Assembly: GCA_937892405.1 (NCBI GenBank)
Contig: CALAFS010000295.1
Span: 1 to 11,948, forward strand
Source of the DNA: an uncultured Clostridia bacterium
GTDB taxonomy: Bacteria; Bacillota; Clostridia; Oscillospirales; CAG-272
DNA: 11,948 nt
Direction: 5' to 3'
This document shows, piece after piece, positions 6,410-11,948 of this stretch (positions are counted from its first letter, which is position 1; each line of letters begins with the position of its first letter). Position numbers and translations under genes: made by a program. A model generated the notes under the pieces. It was not told the origin of the DNA. It saw only the letters and a program-made list of their open reading frames with translations, and searched no databases.

Positions 6410-7750
6410 TCACAAAACGATCTCTTCCTTTTTCCACCGTCGGATCTCCACAAAGTAAAGGAGAAGTCCGACAATCCCCGAGATGGTCTCGGAGAGCGGA
6501 AACGCGATCCACGAGGCGTTAAGACCGAGAAGGGAGAAGGCGTAAAAAAGAGGAATCAGGCAGAAGACCTGACGCAAAAGGGAGAGAAAGGCGCTTTTTC
6601 CGCCCTTGCCGATCGCCTGAAAGAAGGTCGGCGTGAAAAGGGCGAACACCGCGCTGAAAAATCCAGCGCCGATGATGGGAAAGGCGATGCGTCCGATGGC
6701 GTGCACCTCGCTGCTCTGCGAGAAAATGCCGATCATCGCGTCGGGGAAGAAGACGAAGCAGATGACCCCTGCCAGCATGAAGACAAGGGAGATGAAGAAG
6801 GAAAGCCGCATGGTCTCCCGACAGCGTTCGCGTTTGCCCGCCTCGTAGTTGAAGCTGAGGACAGGCACCACGCAGGTCTGAAGACCGAAGAGCGGAATAA
6901 AGAAGAAGCTCTGCAGTTTGTAATACAGTCCGAGCACCGTTACCGCCGCGTCCGAAAATCCCGCAAGAATGATGTTCAGCGCGACAATGTACACGGTGTA
7001 GAGGAGCTGCATCAGAATGGAGGAATAGCCGTAAAAATAGACCTGTCGGATATAGCGGGGCAGGCGCTTCGGCGCGGGCGGACGGTGCGCGGCACCCGGC
7101 GCGACGATGATCGCACTGACCGCCTGTCCGATGACGGTGGCGACGGCGGCACCTGCCACCCCCATCGCGGGGAAAAAGAGAAAGCCGAAGATCAGGATCG
7201 GGTCAAGCACGATGTTTGTCAGTGCGCCCGCGATCTGCGCCACCATCGGGCGGCGCATGTTCCCGCGCGACTGGTGCACCTTCGAGAAATTTCCCTCGAG
7301 GAAAACGCCGAGGCTCCCCGCCGAGACAATATTGCCGTAGGTGACCGCATATTCGATCGCCTCGGGGACGGTGGAGCTTGTCATCACATAAGGGCGCATG
7401 ACGGAGAGGGAGATCAGTGCATAGATTCCCCATGAGAGCACGGCGAGGAAGAGTCCCGTCCCCGCGGCGCGCTCCGCGTCCTCCCTGTCCTTATGGGCAT
7501 AGGCACGCGCCATGTAGGTGTTGACTCCCACGCCCGTCCCCACCGCGAGGGCGATAATGACGAGCTGGAGAGGATAGACGACCGACAGGGCGGTCAATGC
7601 GTCGTCGGAATACATGCCGACAAAGAAGCTGTCCACAATATTATAAAGCGCCTGAATCAGTTGGGCGAACATAACGGGAGGCGCGATTTTCAGAAGAATT
7701 TTGCCGATGCTCCCGCTGCCGAAGTCCATCGCCGCATTTTCGCTTTTCAT
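6410..7750 (-). CDS. MATE family multidrug efflux transporter
   Basis: A 446-residue polytopic membrane protein of the MATE/NorM fold, two bundles of six helices, expected to expel cationic drugs or metabolites in exchange for Na+ or H+. The start reads GSIGKILLKIAPPVMFAQL, then ALYNIVDSFFVG (residues about 35-46), the helix 1 signature of bacterial MATE proteins, and AVGTGVGVNTYMARAYAH (about 70-88) in helix 2 and the loop. The helix 7 region repeats the pattern with YSSILMQLLYTVYIVALN. Length is typical. It is a single-gene unit, convergent with the upstream operon and divergent from the XRE-fakA operon, with its own promoter at 7801-7829. No Shine-Dalgarno sequence lies at normal distance before the ATG: a GGAG is about 18 bases away and inside a hairpin. 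Residue 8 is another methionine but has no better site. Substrate unknown. Confidence 0.93.
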   Translation of the reverse strand: MKSENAAMDFGSGSIGKILLKIAPPVMFAQLIQALYNIVDSFFVGMYSDDALTALSVVYPLQLVIIALAVGTGVGVNTYMARAYAHKDREDAERAAGTGLFLAVLSWGIYALISLSVMRPYVMTSSTVPEAIEYAVTYGNIVSAGSLGVFLEGNFSKVHQSRGNMRRPMVAQIAGALTNIVLDPILIFGFLFFPAMGVAGAAVATVIGQAVSAIIVAPGAAHRPPAPKRLPRYIRQVYFYGYSSILMQLLYTVYIVALNIILAGFSDAAVTVLGLYYKLQSFFFIPLFGLQTCVVPVLSFNYEAGKRERCRETMRLSFFISLVFMLAGVICFVFFPDAMIGIFSQSSEVHAIGRIAFPIIGAGFFSAVFALFTPTFFQAIGKGGKSAFLSLLRQVFCLIPLFYAFSLLGLNASWIAFPLSETISGIVGLLLYFVEIRRWKKEEIVL

Positions 7751-7775
7751 AAAAATACCGGAGAAGCTCTCCGAT
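7751..7775 (-). promoter_or_regulatory. Terminator-like hairpin in the MATE leader
   Basis: In minus-strand RNA, AUCGGAGA and UCUCCGGU pair around a GCU loop (7775 to 7757; six strong pairs plus a U-G wobble and an A-U), followed at once by AUUUUU and the AUG. The only purine-rich ribosome-binding candidate, GGAG, is within the stem. An overlapping upstream stem, UCCGA with UCGGA (about 7787-7770), uses the same CGGA bases and would exclude the first. The arrangement resembles a small attenuator or a translation-blocking leader; function is inferred. Confidence 0.45.
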
Positions 7776-7800
7776 CCTTTCTTCGGATTTTCGCGTCATC

Positions 7801-7829
7801 ATTATACTTCCGTCTCCCGGAAAAGTCAA
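7801..7829 (-). promoter_or_regulatory. Sigma-A type promoter for the MATE gene
   Basis: On the minus strand TTGACT (7829-7824) and TATAAT (7806-7801) with exactly 17 bases between. Transcription should start near 7794, giving a leader of about 44 bases that contains the hairpins described at 7751-7787. Confidence 0.85.
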
Positions 7830-7845
7830 GGGGAGAAGTAAAAAT

Positions 7846-7882
7846 CAAAGACTTTGCGCGCGCGATCTTTTGCTTTGTAAAG
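7846..7882. promoter_or_regulatory. Possible operator pair between the MATE and XRE promoters
   Basis: CAAAG-A-CTTTG (7846-7856) is a perfect 11-base palindrome and CTTT-GT-AAAG (7873-7882) a related imperfect one, with the alternating run GCGCGCGCG at 7856-7864 between them. They lie between the two divergent -35 boxes, the second only 6 bases from the XRE -35. They could bind the adjacent XRE protein, but short palindromes occur by chance. Confidence 0.25.
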
Positions 7883-7888
7883 TTTTTG

Positions 7889-7917
7889 TTGACTTGCGTC
7901 ATATTTTGTGATATACT
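7889..7917 (+). promoter_or_regulatory. Sigma-A type promoter for the XRE-fakA-fakB operon
   Basis: TTGACT (7889-7894), exactly 17 bases, then TATACT (7912-7917). Transcription should start near 7924, about 29 bases before the GTG start at 7953. Confidence 0.8.
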
Positions 7918-7936
7918 TGTCATGGAATGTTCACAG

Positions 7937-7946
7937 AAAGGAAGGG
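7937..7946 (+). promoter_or_regulatory. Shine-Dalgarno site deciding a GTG start
   Basis: AAAGGAAGGG lies 6 bases before the GTG at 7953. The in-frame GTG at 7908 overlaps the promoter -10 box and would not be on the transcript, so the shorter reading is chosen. Confidence 0.75.
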
Positions 7947-7952
7947 AAAACC

Positions 7953-8192
7953 GTGGAAACACTGTCGGACACTGTCGGGCTGATCTCGTACGAAAAGCTC
8001 TGGAAGCTCCTCGTCGAGCGGAAGATGAAGAAAAAGGATTTGCAGGAAAAAACGCATTTAAGCTCTGCCGTGATCGCGAAGCTCGGGAAGAACCTTCCGG
8101 TACACCTTCTGACTCTGGTGAAGATCTGTGAGGTGCTCCATTGCAACCTTTTTGACATTGTGGAGATGAAACAGCCCGAAGCGGCAAACTGA
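7953..8192 (+). CDS. Small XRE/Cro-type helix-turn-helix regulator
   Basis: A 79-residue protein that is almost entirely one Cro/C1-type DNA-binding domain (about 13-71, HTH_26-like). SYEKLWKLLVERKM forms helix 1, KKDLQEKTHLSSAVIAKLGKN gives helices 2 and 3 (recognition helix about 37-46), and LLTLVKICEVLHCNLFDIVE is the typical C-terminal pair of helices. No ligand or dimerisation domain is present. It starts with GTG. It is the first gene of the operon, 15 bp before fakA, so it may autoregulate or tune the acyl-phosphate genes; its target is not shown by the sequence. Similar small regulators are common in Clostridia with many roles. Confidence 0.85.
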   Translation: METLSDTVGLISYEKLWKLLVERKMKKKDLQEKTHLSSAVIAKLGKNLPVHLLTLVKICEVLHCNLFDIVEMKQPEAAN

Positions 8193-8207
8193 ACTTTCGG
8201 AGGCTTT

Positions 8208-9887
8208 ATGCAGACAACGACCATCGGCGGCAGAGAATTTGCCGAGATGTTACGCGGCGGCGCGAGCAAGCTCGCCGTCCACAGAACCGATGTCAACGAC
8301 CTGAATGTTTTTCCCATTCCGGACGGCGACACGGGGGATAATATGCTCATGACTTTCGGCTCGGGAGCCGAAGCGGCGAAGAGCGCGGGAGAGCGCCTCG
8401 CGGAGAAGGCGGGTGCCGCGGCGCGCGGCATGCTTCTCGGCGCGAGAGGGAACTCCGGCGTCATTCTCTCAAGAATCTTTTCGGGAATCACAAAGGAACT
8501 TTCCGCGCTCGAGAGCGCGGGGTGCGCAGACCTGATGCGCGGTATGAGCGCGGGTGTCGGAGAGGCGTACGGCGCAGTCTCCGTCCCCGTCGAGGGGACG
8601 ATCCTTACCGTCTTCCGCGACGCGGTCACTTATGCGAACGCGCGCGCCGGGGAACACGGCGGAGACATCAACGCCTACTTTGACGATCTCCTCTCGGAGA
8701 TGGAGCGCTCGCTCGAGCGCACGCCCGAGCTTCTCCCCGTCCTCTCGGAGGCGGGCGTCGTCGACAGCGGCGGCGCGGGACTTCTTTATATCTTCGAGGG
8801 CATGAGAGACGCCCTACTCGGAAAGATCGACGAAAAGGAGAGCGCCGACACCCCCGCCAAGGGGAACGGAAACGCGCCCGACCTCTCCCTGTTCGGTCCC
8901 GACAGCACGCTGGAATACGGCTACTGCACCGAGTTTCTTCTCCGTCTTCAGAACGCGAAGACCGTGATCGACACCTTCGATACCGAAGAGCTGACAAAGG
9001 CGCTGGAGGCTCTCGGCGGAGACAGCATCGTCGCCTTCCGAGAGGGAAGTATCGTCAAGGTGCATGTTCACACAAAGTGCCCGGGCGAGGTACTCTCTTT
9101 CTGTCAGAGATACGGTGAATTTCTCACCCTGAAAATCGAAAATATGACCCTCCAGCACCACGACGCCGCCCGCCGCGGAGATAATGCGCAGGCGACGGTC
9201 GCGAAAAATGTCGCAAAGAAAAGACGCAAAAAGACCGGCACGGTCGCCGTCGCCGCAGGCGACGGGCTGCGCGAGACTTTCCTTTCCCTCGGTACCGACG
9301 CCGTCGTCGACGGCGGACAGAGCATGAATCCCTCGACGGCGGACTTCCTTTCCGCGTTCGGGCGGGTGAATGCCGAGCGGATCTTCGTCTTCCCGAACAA
9401 CGGGAATGTCATTCTGACGGCGAAGCAGGCGGCAGAGCTGTATGAGGGTGCCGAGGTCATCGTCCTTCCGACGCGTACCGTCGGAGAGGGATATATCGCC
9501 CTTTCCATGATGGATCCGGAGGCGGAAGCCGAAGAGATCGTCGCCGCCGCCGAAGAGACGATCGCCACCGTCATCACGGGGTGCGTCTCCCGCGCGAGCC
9601 GGGACGCCGACGCCGGAGAGATCCGCGTGCGGCAGGGAGACTATATCGGTTTCGTCGGCGATGAGATCCGTGCCGACAGGGGGACAAGAAACGAGGCGGC
9701 AATCGCCCTCGCCGCGACCCTTCCGATGGACGAATGCGGTGCGGTGCTTCTTCTCGTCGGTGCCGACGCGGAGGACGGGGAGGCACAGCAGCTTTGCCGT
9801 ACGCTGGAGTTGACTTATCCGAAAACCGAGTTTATTATGATCGACGGCGGTCAGCCTGTCTATGATTATATGATGGTTCTGGAATAA
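8208..9887 (+). CDS. fakA: Fatty acid kinase catalytic subunit FakA (DAK2/YloV)
   Basis: FakA transfers phosphate from ATP to a fatty acid held by a FakB protein, giving acyl-phosphate for phospholipid synthesis. The 559-residue protein has an N-terminal DhaL/DAK2 kinase domain (about 1-205) with VNDLNVFPIPDGDTGDNM (29-46; D39, D41 and D44 fit the Mg-ATP aspartates), LLGARGNSGVILS (76-88) and VVDSGGAGLLYIFEGM (184-199). The middle domain shows GYCTEFLL (238-245), GDSIVAFREG, VKVHVHTKCPGEVL (283-296) and IENMTLQH (310-317). The C-terminal domain, with GQSMNPSTADFL and FPNNGNVILTA, is the part expected to bind FakB. GGAGG lies 4 bases before the ATG. Length is typical. The DegV gene follows 22 bp later, which strongly supports the kinase assignment. 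Confidence 0.95.
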   Translation: MQTTTIGGREFAEMLRGGASKLAVHRTDVNDLNVFPIPDGDTGDNMLMTFGSGAEAAKSAGERLAEKAGAAARGMLLGARGNSGVILSRIFSGITKELSALESAGCADLMRGMSAGVGEAYGAVSVPVEGTILTVFRDAVTYANARAGEHGGDINAYFDDLLSEMERSLERTPELLPVLSEAGVVDSGGAGLLYIFEGMRDALLGKIDEKESADTPAKGNGNAPDLSLFGPDSTLEYGYCTEFLLRLQNAKTVIDTFDTEELTKALEALGGDSIVAFREGSIVKVHVHTKCPGEVLSFCQRYGEFLTLKIENMTLQHHDAARRGDNAQATVAKNVAKKRRKKTGTVAVAAGDGLRETFLSLGTDAVVDGGQSMNPSTADFLSAFGRVNAERIFVFPNNGNVILTAKQAAELYEGAEVIVLPTRTVGEGYIALSMMDPEAEAEEIVAAAEETIATVITGCVSRASRDADAGEIRVRQGDYIGFVGDEIRADRGTRNEAAIALAATLPMDECGAVLLLVGADAEDGEAQQLCRTLELTYPKTEFIMIDGGQPVYDYMMVLE

Positions 9888-9909
9888 AAAGAAAGGATTT
9901 TGCAAAGAA

Positions 9910-10776
9910 ATGCTTACATTATTCACCGATACCGACAACGACTTTACCCCGAAGCTCGCGAGAGAATACGGCTATCACCTCATCAGCATGCCCTTTACCA
10001 TCGACGGCGAGCTTGTTTTTCCTTATGAGGACGGCGACGACTTCGATATGAAGAGCTATTATGCAAAACTGCGCGCCGGCACGATTCCGACGACGAGCGG
10101 GCTTTCCGCCGAGCGGTATAAAGAATATTTCCGCCCCGAGTTTGAAAAGGGGAACGACATTCTCTATGTTCACTTTTCCGCCGCCATGTCGGGCACCTTC
10201 GACGCGATGCGCGAGGCGCTCGCCGACCTGTTGAAGGAATTCCCCGACCGGAAGTTCTACGGCGTCGACACGAAGGGAATCACCATTGTCGCCTACCTTG
10301 TCGCACGGGAGATCGGCGACATGTTCCTCGCCGGGAAGCCCGTCGAGGAGATCATGGCGTGGGCAGACCGTGAGATCGACTGCTTCTCTCAGTATTTCTT
10401 CGCCGACGATCTGAAATTTTTCCGTCGCAGCGGAAGAGTGAGCGGCATCTCCGCCACGATGGGCACCCTCCTCGGTATCCGTCCGATCATCTATATGAAC
10501 GCGGAAGGGAAGATGGTCAGCCATTCGAAAGAGCGGGGAAGAGAGCATGCCCTCACTCGTCTTGTCTCCTTCATGGAGGAGATGGGGGACGACATCTCCT
10601 CGCACAGAGTCATCATCGGTCACACCGACGCTCCCGAACTTGCCGCCGAGCTTGAGAAGATGATCCGCGACCGCTTCGGCGATCTGAGGATCGAAACCGT
10701 CTGCACAAACCCCACGGCGGGTGCTCACTGCGGTCCGAACGGCGTCGGCGTCGCCTTCCACTCAAAACACAGATAA
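9910..10776 (+). CDS. DegV family fatty acid-binding protein (FakB type)
   Basis: FakB proteins bind one fatty acid in a buried tunnel and present its carboxyl group to FakA for phosphorylation. The 288-residue product starts with the DegV opening LFTDTDNDFTP (4-14), then TTSGLS (61-66), HFSAAMSGTFDA (88-99, equivalent to the usual SS-LSGT), GVDTKGIT (118-125), DDLKFFRRSGRVSG (166-179) and GAHCGPNGVGVAF (271-283). The threonine, serine, arginine and histidine motif positions that contact the lipid head in the family appear present. AAAGGA is 12 bases before the ATG, somewhat far. Chain preference (saturated or unsaturated) cannot be told. Its position directly after fakA suggests a dedicated pair. 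DegV paralogues of other function exist, but that context makes FakB most likely. Confidence 0.92.
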   Translation: MLTLFTDTDNDFTPKLAREYGYHLISMPFTIDGELVFPYEDGDDFDMKSYYAKLRAGTIPTTSGLSAERYKEYFRPEFEKGNDILYVHFSAAMSGTFDAMREALADLLKEFPDRKFYGVDTKGITIVAYLVAREIGDMFLAGKPVEEIMAWADREIDCFSQYFFADDLKFFRRSGRVSGISATMGTLLGIRPIIYMNAEGKMVSHSKERGREHALTRLVSFMEEMGDDISSHRVIIGHTDAPELAAELEKMIRDRFGDLRIETVCTNPTAGAHCGPNGVGVAFHSKHR

Positions 10777-10796
10777 AGAAAAGAGTTGTTTACATA

Positions 10797-11930
10797 ATGG
10801 TAGAAATTGTGCCGGTTATCACCAAAAAACAGCAGAAAGAATTTCTGAACTTCCCCCTTCGCCTCTATCGCGACTGCCCGTATTTTGCGCCGCCGCTCTA
10901 TATGGACGAAAAGAAGATTTTCCGCGCCGACTATGTCTATCACGACACCTGCGAGACGGGGTACTGGCTCGCTCTGCGGGAGGGGAAGACGGTCGGACGC
11001 ATCAGCGCCATTCTGCAAAAGGCATCGAACGCGAAGACGGGAGAAAAGCGCGTGCGCTTCACCCGCTTTGACGCGATCGACGATAAAGAGGTCGCGCGCG
11101 CCCTCTTCGACGCCGTCGAGGCGTTCGCAAGAGAGCGGGGCATGGACACCGTCTGCGGCCCGCTCGGATTCTCGGATCTCGAGCGCGAGGGACTTCTGAT
11201 CGAGGGCTTTGACGAGCTCTCCACCTTTGAAGAGCAGTACAACTACGACTACTACGGCGCCCTGATCGAGTCCTGCGGCTACGGAAAAGAGGTCGACTGG
11301 CTCGAGCGCAAGGTGTACGGCGCCGACCCCGAACAAGAGGAGGAGATGAAGAAGGTCTCCGACTTTGTGATGAAGCGTTATCACCTCCGCTTCGGCGAGG
11401 CGAAGAACACGAGAGAGTTCATTCACCGCTACGCCGAGGGCTTCTTCCACCTGCTCGATGTCGGCTACGACGGGCTTTACGGCACCGTGCCCTTCACAGA
11501 CGGGATGAAGAAGATGATGATCGACAACTTCATGCTGATTATCGATATGAAGGATGTCGCGATCATTCTGAACGAAAAGGACGAGGTTGTCTGCCTCGGT
11601 ATCTGCTTCCCCTCGCTTGCAAAGGCACTGCAGAAGTCGGGCGGTCGTCTGACGCCTGCGGCGCTTGTCCGCGTGCTTCGCGCGGTTCGCCATCCGAAGA
11701 TCCTCGACCTCGGTCTGATCGCGGTCGATCCCGCCTACCTCAACTGCGGCGTCAATGCCATCATGACGGTAGAGCTTATGCGCATGCTCCGCGAGGGAGG
11801 GATCGAATATGCCGAGACCAACCTCTGCCTCGAAGACAATTATGCCATTCAGAATATGTGGAAACGCTTCCACTGCGTACAGCATAAACGCCGTCGCGCC
11901 TATGTGAAGCGCCTGGAGGAAAAACAATGA
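10797..11930 (+). CDS. YghO-like GNAT-fold acyltransferase-like protein
   Basis: A 377-residue soluble protein resembling uncharacterised YghO-type proteins with tandem GNAT-like folds. The N-terminal half has FPLRLYRDCPYFAPPL (19-34), a strand pattern WLALREGKTVGRISAIL (57-73), then GPLGFSDLEREGLLIEGFD (121-139) and QYNYDYYGALIESCGYGKEVD (147-167), hallmarks of the group. The C-terminal half has a GNAT core: LGLIAVDPAYLNCGVNA (305-321), where the usual R/Q-x-x-G-x-G pyrophosphate loop is degenerate (L and N replace R and the last G), and ETNLCLEDNYAIQNMWKRF (340-358) as motif B. No signal peptide or membrane helix. It lies 20 bp after fakB and its stop overlaps the next start as ATGA. Long-chain N-acyltransferases occur in this superfamily, so an acyl-lipid role is plausible but unproven. 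Ribosome binding site weak. Confidence 0.8.
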   Translation: MVEIVPVITKKQQKEFLNFPLRLYRDCPYFAPPLYMDEKKIFRADYVYHDTCETGYWLALREGKTVGRISAILQKASNAKTGEKRVRFTRFDAIDDKEVARALFDAVEAFARERGMDTVCGPLGFSDLEREGLLIEGFDELSTFEEQYNYDYYGALIESCGYGKEVDWLERKVYGADPEQEEEMKKVSDFVMKRYHLRFGEAKNTREFIHRYAEGFFHLLDVGYDGLYGTVPFTDGMKKMMIDNFMLIIDMKDVAIILNEKDEVVCLGICFPSLAKALQKSGGRLTPAALVRVLRAVRHPKILDLGLIAVDPAYLNCGVNAIMTVELMRMLREGGIEYAETNLCLEDNYAIQNMWKRFHCVQHKRRRAYVKRLEEKQ

Positions 11931-11948
11931 TCCGCATTGCCGTGGATG
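11927..11948 (+). CDS. plsX: Start of a gene, probably phosphate acyltransferase PlsX (partial)
   Basis: An ATG overlapping the previous stop (ATGA), preceded by GGAGG about 8 bases upstream, opens a frame that runs off the window after MIRIAVD and one base (G) of the next codon. PlsX proteins of Firmicutes begin M-RIAVDAMGGD, and a G as the first base fits the expected alanine codon. PlsX interconverts acyl-ACP and acyl-phosphate, the product of FakA/FakB, and in Bacillus subtilis plsX lies a few genes after fakA. The existence of a gene start is well supported; the identity rests on seven residues plus context and could be wrong. Confidence 0.5.

Noticed and set aside
7856..7864. Alternating GC run as a Z-DNA element
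   Set aside because: Only nine bases long in a GC-rich genome; chance is sufficient.
7908..7952. Longer GTG start for the XRE protein
   Set aside because: The GTG at 7908 overlaps the promoter -10 box (7912-7917) and so would not be transcribed; the GTG at 7953 has a strong Shine-Dalgarno sequence.

Overview
The window looks like chromosomal DNA from a GC-rich member of the Clostridia (Gram-positive; an uncultured gut-type Oscillospirales or Christensenellales relative would fit). This is inferred from three things: AGGAGG-type ribosome binding sites and sigma-A style promoters; the gene set (ribF, prmA, rsmE, a SLC45-type MFS carrier, a DegV protein, FakA/YloV, a Clostridia-style MATE pump); and tight operons with ATGA stop/start overlaps. 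No tRNA, rRNA, CRISPR array, transposase or phage gene was seen. Species cannot be named from the sequence.

Left part (about 52-2783, minus strand): ribF, prmA and rsmE lie in that order of transcription behind a clear promoter at 2819-2847. ribF and prmA are 16 bp apart. prmA and rsmE are separated by a 184-bp AT-rich gap holding a perfect 14-bp inverted repeat and an 11-unit heptamer tandem repeat, in strong contrast to the GC-rich surroundings. The genes serve flavin cofactor synthesis and ribosome modification.

Middle part (2973-6406, plus strand): a divergent promoter drives an MFS carrier, a membrane-anchored glycerophosphodiester phosphodiesterase (GDPD) and a THUMP-domain RNA methyltransferase (RlmL/YpsC type). 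The run ends at a strong intrinsic terminator. A MATE efflux pump converges on it from the right on the minus strand (6410-7750); its short leader can fold into a terminator-like hairpin just before the start codon.

Right part (7889 to the window end, plus strand): a promoter drives a small XRE-type HTH protein, the fatty acid kinase FakA, a DegV/FakB fatty acid-binding protein, a YghO-like GNAT-fold protein, and the first seven codons of a gene that reads like plsX. FakA with FakB makes acyl-phosphate from free fatty acids, and PlsX interconverts acyl-phosphate and acyl-ACP, so this looks like an acyl-phosphate and phospholipid-precursor operon. The uncharacterised acyltransferase-like protein between FakB and the putative PlsX is the least understood member. 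Most of the window is ordinary housekeeping DNA. The points worth a second look are the heptamer/palindrome spacer, the MATE leader and the acyltransferase-like protein in the acyl-phosphate operon.
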